Source: Alphaproteobacteria bacterium UBA6178
Lineage (GTDB): Bacteria; Pseudomonadota; Alphaproteobacteria; Rickettsiales; UBA3002
Length of the DNA: 23,771 nt
Assembly: GCA_002422205.1 (NCBI GenBank)
Contig: DITS01000034.1
Span: forward strand, 93,445 to 117,215
Direction: 5' to 3'
Positions 1-7,017 of the stretch are shown here, piece by piece. The notes below the pieces were generated by a model that saw only the letters and a list, made by a program, of their open reading frames with translations, did no database searches and had not been told where the DNA came from. How positions within the stretch are numbered: position 1 is the first letter of the stretch; each line of letters starts with the position of its first letter. Made by a program: the position numbers and the translations under genes.

Positions 1-1
1 G

Positions 2-1726
2 CGCCGCGCCATGCGCCATGCCCATCTACTGGGTTGCAAAGAGCCGCTCATGCACAAGCTCGTGCCCGCGCTGGTGGCCGAAATGGGCTCGCATTTCAAC
101 GAGCTCCAACGCGCCCAATCGCTCATCACCGAAACCCTGCGCCTCGAAGAAGAACGCTTCAAACAAACGCTCGAGCGCGGCCTCAAACTGCTCGACGAAG
201 AACGCGCCCAGCTCACCACCACCGGCAAACTCGCAGGCGATGTTGCCTTCAAACTCTACGATACCTACGGCTTCCCACTCGATCTGACCGAGGATATCTT
301 ACGCGGCCACGGCCAAAGCGTCGACAATGCCGGATTCAATGCTGCGATGGCCGAGCAAAAAGCCCGCGCCCGCGCCGCCTGGGCAGGCTCCGGCGATGCA
401 GCCGTATCCACCCTATGGTTCGACATGAAAGAACGCATAGAGGCCACTGAATTCCTTGGATACTTAAGCGATCACGCACAAGCAAAAATCACCGCCATTG
501 TCGTCGACGGCAATGAAGTCGGCGAAATCAAACAAGGCCAAACCGGCCAGATCATCACCAACCAAACCCCCTTCTATGGCGAATCCGGCGGTCAGGTAGG
601 CGATGCGGGCGTCATCTATATCGACGAAACCCATATCGCCGATGTTACCGACACCAAAAAACCACTGGGCGAGCTGATTGCCCATCAGGTGAGCGTTAAG
701 CGCGGCAGCTTCAAACTAGGCGATACCGTCGAGTTACAGCTCGATACCAACCGCCGCAACGCCATCCGCGCCAATCACTCCGCCACCCACTTGCTGCACG
801 CCGTGCTGCGCCGCCAGCTGGGCGATCATATCACGCAAAAAGGCTCCCTCGTGTCCGACGACCGCCTGCGATTTGATATCAGCCACCCCACCCAAATCAG
901 CCGCGACGAACTCGCAGCGATTGAGACCGAAGTCAATCAACTCATCTGGCAAAATAGCGAAGTCGGCACCCGCCTCATGCCTCCCGAAGACGCGATTAAA
1001 GCAGGGGCAATGGCACTCTTCGGTGAAAAATACGGCGACGAAGTGCGCGTACTTAATATGGGCCTCGACCTGGATGGCAAACGCCATTACTCCGTCGAGC
1101 TCTGCGGCGGCACTCACGTCAAACGCACCGGCGATATCGGCTTATTCAAAATCCTCTCCGAAGGCGCTGTCGCCTCCGGCGTGCGCCGCATCGAAGCCGT
1201 TACCGGCGCTGGCGCGTTCGCGTATCTGGCCGCGCAAGATGCCATGGTGCGCGATCTGGCGAGCGAATTTAAAGCCAAACCCGAAGAAGTCACCGATAAA
1301 ATCAGCAAACTGATCGACGACAAGAAAAAACTCGAAAAGGAACTCGCCGAAGCCAAGAAAAAACTGGCCATGGGCGGCTCCGACGGTGGTGATGATTTAG
1401 CACCCGAGACCATCGGCAGCGTCAGCTTCATCGGCAAAGCCTTCGCTGATCTGGCACCCAAAGATTTACGCGATCTGGTCACATCACTAGCCCAAAAACA
1501 CGCCGATGCGGTCATCGCGCTCGCCTCATCTTTTGAGGGCAAAGCCTCTGTCATCGTCGCATCTGGCAATGCCGCAGTGGATGCGCCCACGTTAGTGCGC
1601 GCCGCAGCCGAAATCGTCGGCGGTAAGGGCGGTGGCGGCAAACCCAACTTCGCGCAAGCCGGCGGCCCCGACGGCACCAAAATCAACGACGCCATCGCCA
1701 ACATCAAATCCCAACTAGCCGCCTGA
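2..1726 (+). CDS. alaS: alanine--tRNA ligase, C-terminal part (5' end outside window)
   Basis: AlaRS charges tRNA-Ala and hydrolyses mischarged Ser/Gly-tRNA-Ala in the cytoplasm. The frame is open from base 2, so this is a fragment of 574 residues; full-length family members have about 880, and the class II aminoacylation core lies mostly upstream of the window. Visible parts, in fragment numbering, are: the end of the tRNA-recognition region, opening with RRAMRHAHLLGCKE; a linker with FKLYDTYGFPLDLT; the editing (SAD) domain with zinc ligands in HSATHLLH (H259, H263) and CGGTH (C368, H372); a lysine-rich coiled coil near 430-455; and a C-Ala domain with the glycine-rich GGKGGGGKPNFAQAGG stretch near 540. 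All editing ligands are present, so this half looks functional. The stop TGA is followed within 4 bases by a palindromic repeat. Confidence 0.97.
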   Translation, partial: RRAMRHAHLLGCKEPLMHKLVPALVAEMGSHFNELQRAQSLITETLRLEEERFKQTLERGLKLLDEERAQLTTTGKLAGDVAFKLYDTYGFPLDLTEDILRGHGQSVDNAGFNAAMAEQKARARAAWAGSGDAAVSTLWFDMKERIEATEFLGYLSDHAQAKITAIVVDGNEVGEIKQGQTGQIITNQTPFYGESGGQVGDAGVIYIDETHIADVTDTKKPLGELIAHQVSVKRGSFKLGDTVELQLDTNRRNAIRANHSATHLLHAVLRRQLGDHITQKGSLVSDDRLRFDISHPTQISRDELAAIETEVNQLIWQNSEVGTRLMPPEDAIKAGAMALFGEKYGDEVRVLNMGLDLDGKRHYSVELCGGTHVKRTGDIGLFKILSEGAVASGVRRIEAVTGAGAFAYLAAQDAMVRDLASEFKAKPEEVTDKISKLIDDKKKLEKELAEAKKKLAMGGSDGGDDLAPETIGSVSFIGKAFADLAPKDLRDLVTSLAQKHADAVIALASSFEGKASVIVASGNAAVDAPTLVRAAAEIVGGKGGGGKPNFAQAGGPDGTKINDAIANIKSQLAA

Positions 1727-1730
1727 GTGC

Positions 1731-1803
1731 CGTCATTCCTGCCCCGTGAAAAGCACGGGGTAAACTACAACAGGTGCTCGGCCACACCGCCCCGAGAATG
1801 ACG
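1731..1803. repeat. 73-bp imperfect palindromic repeat after alaS
   Basis: The ends are an inverted repeat, CGTCATTC at 1731-1738 and GAATGACG at 1796-1803. Inside is a perfect 7-bp hairpin, CCCCGTG-AAAAG-CACGGGG, at 1742-1760. No T-run follows the hairpin, so a simple intrinsic terminator is not obvious. It begins 4 bases beyond the alaS stop and belongs to the dispersed family also seen near 11.2, 14.9 and 17.4 kb. Confidence 0.75.
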
Positions 1804-1821
1804 TTAATTTTGGAAATTTAT

Positions 1822-1895
1822 CACCCCGTCGCATGACGGGGTCCGGCCTCACTTTTACCCGCCTATTCTGTCATACTGGTGCTCAACACCAGTAT
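1822..1895. repeat. second palindromic repeat between alaS and cysE
   Basis: Two perfect hairpins lie in tandem: CCCCGTC-GCAT-GACGGGG at 1824-1841 (7 bp) and ATACTGGTG-CTCAA-CACCAGTAT at 1873-1895 (9 bp). The first hairpin and the following GTCCGGCC match arms of the elements at 14877-14949 and 17420-17491. The second arm looks unrelated, so this copy seems chimeric or diverged. It lies between the convergent stops of alaS and cysE and could serve as a bidirectional transcript end. Confidence 0.65.
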
Positions 1896-1943
1896 CTCTC
1901 ACCATCTGCAAAAGCATCCAGCACCGAATAACATGCTGTAACT

Positions 1944-2780
1944 TTAAACATCACGACCTTGCGCGTGCGCGGGTTTAATCGCAGCCTCATACAATTCACG
2001 CACCACATCTTTACTTACTTCATGCGCCTCAGCAAACCATTTGGATTGCACCTTATCTTCTTTGCTCACCCCTTCAGTAGGCGTAAGCAAAATCTTTTGC
2101 CCCTCAGCAGTCACACGTGTATGCGCCGGCACATCAAATCCTCGCAACCGCACGCCCGAATCAATCACCGACCCCGCGCCCACATGGCATTTAATAATAA
2201 TCGCATCCGGATTAATCTTCACCCCATCCTCAATTTCGCAATCACCATACACCTTAGCACCGGTCGAAATCTCTACATTCTTGCCAATCGTGGGGTGCCG
2301 TGGCCGCCCCTCGCCTGGTTTGCCATACCCGCCCAGCGTGACCCCCTGAAACACAATCGTTCCCGCACCCACACTAGCCGTTTCCCCAATCACCGACCCC
2401 GTGGCATGATCCACAAAAAACAACGGATCAATATTTGCACCCGGATGAATATCAATCCCGCTGAGTGTATGCGCCACCTCCGCCCATTCCCGCGCTTCCG
2501 CAAATTTCAGTTTGTCATCCGTCTTTTTAGCCTCATTATATAATGCCTTGGCTTTTATATGCGTGGCAATCGCAGTCAGGCCCGGATAATTCATCAATTC
2601 CGCACGCAAGCCATCCACATATAAATCGTCCAACGACACCGCATCCAGCGGCACATCGCTCTTCATATAGCGCTTGAGCGCCGGATCTTTTTGCACCGCC
2701 AGCACCATCCATTGCGGATGCTCGTTCAGAAACTGTTCCTTCAACCCTTCAATTGCCTGTGTCTTACCAATAAAATCCAT
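1944..2780 (-). CDS. cysE: serine O-acetyltransferase
   Basis: CysE transfers acetyl from acetyl-CoA to L-serine, giving O-acetylserine, the carbon skeleton for cysteine (EC 2.3.1.30). The protein has 278 residues, close to the family norm. It has an N-terminal helical part (about 1-105), then left-handed beta-helix hexapeptide repeats containing the family signature: GIDIHPGA at 108-115, DHATG at 124-128 with the expected catalytic Asp/His pair, then VIGETASVGAG and VTLGGYGKPGEGRPRHPTIG. After the repeats is a charged C-terminal tail of about 45 residues. The start ATG at 2778-2780 follows an AAAGGA ribosome site about 7 bases upstream on the minus strand. It is a single gene with no sulphur-metabolism neighbour, convergent with alaS and divergent from icd. 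A closely related maltose-type O-acetyltransferase is unlikely given this N-terminal domain. Confidence 0.95.
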   Translation of the reverse strand: MDFIGKTQAIEGLKEQFLNEHPQWMVLAVQKDPALKRYMKSDVPLDAVSLDDLYVDGLRAELMNYPGLTAIATHIKAKALYNEAKKTDDKLKFAEAREWAEVAHTLSGIDIHPGANIDPLFFVDHATGSVIGETASVGAGTIVFQGVTLGGYGKPGEGRPRHPTIGKNVEISTGAKVYGDCEIEDGVKINPDAIIIKCHVGAGSVIDSGVRLRGFDVPAHTRVTAEGQKILLTPTEGVSKEDKVQSKWFAEAHEVSKDVVRELYEAAIKPAHAQGRDV

Positions 2781-2854
2781 TGCCTATCCTTTAAATTAAG
2801 CCCCATCATCGCAAATCACAAAGCAGCACTCAATCACAGAAGTGTGAAATAATT

Positions 2855-2878
2855 ATTATAACACAAAAATAATGTGTT
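2855..2878 (-). promoter_or_regulatory. candidate cysE promoter -10 with overlapping inverted repeat
   Basis: On the minus strand, a perfect TATAAT (2855-2860) lies about 75 bases before the cysE start. It abuts an inverted repeat AACACA-N7-TGTGTT (2860-2878) that would fall in the promoter spacer. No good -35 is present, which would fit an activated or repressor-controlled promoter, but chance in an AT-rich stretch is also possible. Confidence 0.35.
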
Positions 2879-2989
2879 TTTAGGACAGAAAAAAGCCGTG
2901 GATATTAACCCTTTACTAACCCTTGTAAGCTAGTATTTGCAGTGGAAATTGAGTATAAACCAAATAATCACCTCGCATAGGAGCCTTGC

Positions 2990-4465
2990 ATGCCATCTGC
3001 TATCGTCCAGAAACTCGTTCGCCCCAAAACCCACCCGATCACGGTTGCCTATGGCGATGGCATCGGCCCCGAAATCATGGAGGCAACGCTGCATGTATTA
3101 AAAGAGGCACGCGCCAATATTCAAATCGAAACCATCGAAGTCGGCCAGCGCTATTATGAAAATGGCGTATCTACCGGCATTCCACCCGTCGCGTGGGAAT
3201 CGATTAACCGCACCAAAGTGCTGCTCAAAGCCCCTATCACCACCCCGCAAGGTGGCGGCTATAAAAGCCTGAACGTCACCATGCGCAAAACACTCGGCCT
3301 CTATGCTAACGTGCGCCCCTGTATCAGTTATTACCCCTTCGTCCAAACCAAAGAACCGCGCATGAACATGGTGATCGTGCGTGAAAACGAAGAAGATTTA
3401 TATGCAGGTATCGAATACCGCCAGACGCATGATGCGTTCCAGAGCGTGAAAATCATTACCTCCTCCGGCGCAGAGCGCATTCACCGCTATGCCTTTGAAT
3501 ATGCGCGTCAAAATGGACGCAAAAAAGTCACCTGCATGTCCAAAGACAACATCATGAAACTGACCGACGGTGCATTCCACGCCGCGTTCGACATGGTGGC
3601 AAAAGAGTATCCTGAAATCGAAAACGAGCATTACATCATCGATATCGGTGCAGCGCGTATCGCCGCCAAGCCCTATTTGTTTGATGTAATCGTAACCGAA
3701 AACCTCTATGGCGATATCATCTCCGATATCGCCGCCGAAGTCTCCGGTTCGGTCGGCCTCGCTGGCTCCGCCAATATCGGCGCTGAATATGCGATGTTCG
3801 AAGCCATTCACGGCTCCGCACCCGACATCGCGGGCAAAGGCATCGCCAACCCGTCAGGCCTGATTCAGGGCGCCATTCAAATGCTGGTGCATCTGAATGA
3901 TGTAAAAGTCGCCTCCGATATCCAAAATGCATGGCTACGCACCATCGAAGACGGCATCCACACCGGCGATATCTATGGCGATATGAGCAAAGCCAAAGTC
4001 GGCACCATGGATTTTGCCAAAGCCGTGGTTGAGCGCTTAGGCCAAACGCCCGACCGCTTCCCCACCGCCAAATACACCGCACGCGAAAATGCCGAGCCAA
4101 TCCGCGCCGTCATGGCCCCGCAAAAAGAAAAACGCGAGTTGGTTGGCATGGATTTATTCGTCCATTGGCGCGATAAACCAATCGATGATTTGGGCTCCAT
4201 CCTTTCCAATGTCTCCAATGATCGCCTCAGCATGACCATGATTTCATGTAAAGGCCTGAAAGTATGGCCCAATGCTGACACCCGTATGGACGTAACGGAT
4301 CGTTATCGCTGCCGCTTTGTGCCACCATCAGGCGGCACCGTCACCCATCAGGACATCGCCGATCTGATGATCCGGTTGGCCGAAGCGAACGTCGATTTCC
4401 TCAAAACCGAGAATCTCTTTACCTTCGATGGGGTCCCCGGTTTCGTCAAATCAGCGGGCGAATAA
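2990..4465 (+). CDS. icd: isocitrate dehydrogenase, long Rickettsia/Thermus type
   Basis: This enzyme oxidatively decarboxylates isocitrate to 2-oxoglutarate in the TCA cycle. The 491-residue product has the isocitrate/isopropylmalate dehydrogenase fold: GDGIGPE at 22-28, the substrate loop KSLNVTMRKTLGLYANVRP, RENEEDLYAGIEY, and the metal/cofactor part with NLYGDIISD and HGSAPDIAGK (274-283). A C-terminal domain of about 110 residues (from about RELVGMDLF) is the hallmark of the long subgroup found in Thermus and Rickettsia and is absent from E. coli Icd. In the cofactor loop, Asp279-Ile280 replace the Lys-Tyr of NADP-dependent E. coli Icd, which suggests NAD preference (inference). A GGAG ribosome site sits 5 bases before the ATG. 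hisZ follows 49 bases downstream. Confidence 0.93.
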   Translation: MPSAIVQKLVRPKTHPITVAYGDGIGPEIMEATLHVLKEARANIQIETIEVGQRYYENGVSTGIPPVAWESINRTKVLLKAPITTPQGGGYKSLNVTMRKTLGLYANVRPCISYYPFVQTKEPRMNMVIVRENEEDLYAGIEYRQTHDAFQSVKIITSSGAERIHRYAFEYARQNGRKKVTCMSKDNIMKLTDGAFHAAFDMVAKEYPEIENEHYIIDIGAARIAAKPYLFDVIVTENLYGDIISDIAAEVSGSVGLAGSANIGAEYAMFEAIHGSAPDIAGKGIANPSGLIQGAIQMLVHLNDVKVASDIQNAWLRTIEDGIHTGDIYGDMSKAKVGTMDFAKAVVERLGQTPDRFPTAKYTARENAEPIRAVMAPQKEKRELVGMDLFVHWRDKPIDDLGSILSNVSNDRLSMTMISCKGLKVWPNADTRMDVTDRYRCRFVPPSGGTVTHQDIADLMIRLAEANVDFLKTENLFTFDGVPGFVKSAGE

Positions 4466-4514
4466 AACAATAGCCGCCATTGACCTAAGGGGAGCAATCC
4501 ATTAAACCAGCGGC

Positions 4515-5627
4515 ATGAATCACGCGCTGCTTCCCTCTGGTTTATATGACCTGCTGCCCCCACAGGCAGAGCAGGAAAGCTTCGCTGTGCGCAACTTCCT
4601 CCAGCATTTTGCCCAGTGTGGCTATTTGCAGGTCAGTCCGCCACTAATGGAATATGAAGACACCTTACTGGCCCAAAAAGGTGAGGCTCTGCGCAATAAA
4701 AGCTTCCGCGTGATGGACCCGCTCAGCCAGCGCATGATGGCCGTGCGCGCCGATATGACCATGCAAATCGCCCGCATCGCCGGTAGCCTAATGGCCACAG
4801 CCCCACGTCCGCTGCGCCTGTGCTATGCGGGGCAAACCTTACGCACCACGCCCGACGTCATGCGCAGCTCACGCCAGTTCCGCCAAATCGGCATCGAGTT
4901 GTTCGGGGCCGATTCCGCCGCCGCCGATGTCGAAGTCATCCAAACCGCCATCGCCGCCATTACCCGCCTCAATCTGGGCGATGTCTCCGTCGATTTGAAT
5001 CTCGGCTATGTGCTCGACAGTGTAACAGGCTCCCTAGCGGATGAGTCTCGCGAAGCACTCATCACCGCCCTCAAACGCAAAGATACCAACGCTGTCGCTG
5101 CCTTCAACCTGCCGCTCATCACCCAGTTAGTCAACATCAGCGGCCCCGCCGACGAAACCTTAAAAAAGTTAAAAGCCCTCTCCCTGCCCGATACCTTGCA
5201 AGCACCACTTGGTCGCCTACAACAAACATTAGATTTGCTTCGCAACCGGCTGGGTAAAAATACATTAATCACCATCGACCCATTCGATCTACGCGGCTTC
5301 GGTTATTATAGCGGTCTTAGCTTCTCCCTCTATTTACGCTCCCCACAAATCGAGTTGGGTCGAGGCGGGCGCTACATCACCGATCAGGGGGAATCCGCGA
5401 CCGGCTTCACACTGTATATCGAAGATTTATTGGCAACACTGGCCGCGCCCGCACCCGCCGCGCAATGCCTGCTCGATGCCGACACCCCCGAACAACAAGC
5501 CGCTGCCCTGCGTGCCGAAGGCTACATTACGCGCTACGCCCTCACCGGCGACCAGGAGTCCGAAGCGCGCGCGCTGGGCTGCACGCACCGCTATACCGAT
5601 AACACCATCACAGCAATCAAAGGATAA
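4515..5627 (+). CDS. hisZ: ATP phosphoribosyltransferase regulatory subunit
   Basis: HisZ is a catalytically inactive paralogue of histidyl-tRNA synthetase that activates short-form HisG, the first enzyme of histidine synthesis. The 370 residues show HisRS-like class II motifs: the N-terminal LPSGLYDLLPPQA, VRADMTMQIARI, then RSSRQFRQIGIELFG, and the C-terminal RGFGYYSGLSFSLYL with ELGRGGRY. The HisRS anticodon-binding domain is not apparent and the protein is short for HisRS, which is why I call HisZ. The ATG is the first after an in-frame stop at 4503. An AAGGGGAG site lies unusually far upstream (about 20 bases), so initiation may be weak or coupled to icd translation. purA follows after 3 bases, a pairing seen in other proteobacteria. 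Confidence 0.9.
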   Translation: MNHALLPSGLYDLLPPQAEQESFAVRNFLQHFAQCGYLQVSPPLMEYEDTLLAQKGEALRNKSFRVMDPLSQRMMAVRADMTMQIARIAGSLMATAPRPLRLCYAGQTLRTTPDVMRSSRQFRQIGIELFGADSAAADVEVIQTAIAAITRLNLGDVSVDLNLGYVLDSVTGSLADESREALITALKRKDTNAVAAFNLPLITQLVNISGPADETLKKLKALSLPDTLQAPLGRLQQTLDLLRNRLGKNTLITIDPFDLRGFGYYSGLSFSLYLRSPQIELGRGGRYITDQGESATGFTLYIEDLLATLAAPAPAAQCLLDADTPEQQAAALRAEGYITRYALTGDQESEARALGCTHRYTDNTITAIKG

Positions 5628-5630
5628 CAC

Positions 5631-6926
5631 ATGAGCAATGTAGCAGTAATCGGCTCGCAATGGGGCGACGAGGGTAAAGGCAAAGTAGTGGATTGGCTCT
5701 CCGAGCGCGCCGATGTGGTCGTGCGCTTTCAAGGCGGTCACAATGCCGGCCACACGCTAGTCGTCGATGGTGTCACCTACAAACTCAGCTTGCTGCCCTC
5801 CGGTGTCGTGCGTAAAGACAAAATCTCCATCATCGGCAATGGCGTCGTCATTGACCCACAGGCGCTACTAAAGGAAATAGCGAATGTTCAGGCGCTTGGA
5901 GTAAAAATCTCACCCGACAATCTGCGCATCGCCGAAAATGCCTGCCTCATTTTGCCTGTACACCCCAAACTTGATGCCGCCAACGAAGCGTTACTCGGCA
6001 GCGGTAAAATCGGCACCACGGGTCGCGGCATTGGCCCCGCCTACGAAGATAAAATCGCCCGCCGCGCCGTCCGCCTGTGTGACCTAACAGATGAAGACCT
6101 ACTTCGAAATAAAGTCAGTAATATGCTTCGACATCATAATGTATTACTTGAAGCATCCAATATAGAGCCCATGACAGTCGACGAAATCGTCAATCCATTG
6201 CTCGAGATAGCGCCGCAACTCCTTGCTTTTTCCACCCCTGTCTGGCTGCTGTTACAACAATTCCGTGCGGAAGGGAAGCGCATCCTCTATGAAGGTGCGC
6301 AAGGCGTCATGCTCGATGTCGATTATGGCACCTATCCCTTTGTAACATCATCCAATACCTTGGCAGGCGCCGCCACCTTGGGCTCTGGCAGCGGCTTGTC
6401 ATCCATTGGCTATGTGCTGGGCATCACCAAAGCCTACACCACCCGCGTCGGCAGCGGCCCATTCCCCACCGAACTCGAAAACGACGTCGGCGAGATGCTC
6501 GGCCAACGTGGCCACGAATTCGGCACCGTTACCGGTCGCAAGCGCCGCTGCGGCTGGTTTGACGCCGTATTAGTGCGTCAGGCAGCCAAACTCGCCGGCA
6601 TCCGTGGCATCGCTCTCACCAAAGTCGATGTGCTCGACGGCTTCAAAGAAATCAAAATTTGCACCGGCTACAAGCATGGCGACACCATCTATGATTACCT
6701 GCCTGCCTCACAAAAAATTCAGGCCGAGGTAGAGCCGATCTACGAAACCATCGAAGGCTGGAGCGGTAGCACCCAAGGCGCGCGCAGCTGGGCGGAGCTG
6801 CCCGCACAGGCAATCAAATACATTCGCCGCATTGAAGAGCTGATTGAATGCCCTGTTGCATTGCTCTCCACCAGCCCCAAACGTGAAGATACGATTTTAG
6901 TACGCGATCCTTTCGCCGATATTTAG
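5631..6926 (+). CDS. purA: adenylosuccinate synthetase
   Basis: PurA joins IMP and aspartate using GTP to give adenylosuccinate, the first committed step to AMP (EC 6.3.4.4). At 431 residues it is full length. Motifs are: the GTP/IMP loop GSQWGDEGKGK (8-18, catalytic Asp13), GGHNAGHT with catalytic His41, TTGRGIGPAYEDK, the IMP-site segment EGAQGVMLDVDYGTYPFVT, and the loop GTVTGRKRRCGWFD near 300. The start overlaps the control region of hisZ: the stop TAA of hisZ and the ATG are 3 bases apart, and the AAAGGA ribosome site lies inside the last hisZ codons. This points to co-transcription and possibly coupled translation. The segment at about 5870-6240 is somewhat richer in A/T than the rest, with no effect on the recognisable motifs. 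Confidence 0.97.
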   Translation: MSNVAVIGSQWGDEGKGKVVDWLSERADVVVRFQGGHNAGHTLVVDGVTYKLSLLPSGVVRKDKISIIGNGVVIDPQALLKEIANVQALGVKISPDNLRIAENACLILPVHPKLDAANEALLGSGKIGTTGRGIGPAYEDKIARRAVRLCDLTDEDLLRNKVSNMLRHHNVLLEASNIEPMTVDEIVNPLLEIAPQLLAFSTPVWLLLQQFRAEGKRILYEGAQGVMLDVDYGTYPFVTSSNTLAGAATLGSGSGLSSIGYVLGITKAYTTRVGSGPFPTELENDVGEMLGQRGHEFGTVTGRKRRCGWFDAVLVRQAAKLAGIRGIALTKVDVLDGFKEIKICTGYKHGDTIYDYLPASQKIQAEVEPIYETIEGWSGSTQGARSWAELPAQAIKYIRRIEELIECPVALLSTSPKREDTILVRDPFADI

Positions 6927-6937
6927 CACAAGCGCTA

Positions 6938-6967
6938 TTGTCATTGCGTCCTTACTTCGGCTATACT
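6938..6967 (+). promoter_or_regulatory. candidate promoter of the pseudokinase operon
   Basis: TTGTCA (6938-6943), an 18-base spacer and TATACT (6962-6967) each match the sigma-70 consensus at 5 of 6 positions. The start point would be near 6974, giving a leader of about 44 bases before the ATG at 7018. The site lies just after the purA stop, so the downstream genes can be expressed separately from purA. Confidence 0.5.
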
Positions 6968-7017
6968 TGCGCAAATAAAAGCAATATTTGCACCAATACT
7001 GCAGAGGGAGAATGCCG

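Noticed and set aside
1114..1707. 197-codon frame antisense to alaS
   Set aside because: It is Ser/Ala/Pro-rich without motifs, and the alaS frame here contains the conserved CxxxH editing ligand and C-Ala domain.
1742..1760. Hairpin after alaS as a standard intrinsic terminator
   Set aside because: The stem is followed by TAAACTACAA rather than a T-run. It may still mark a transcript end, but the classical signature is missing.
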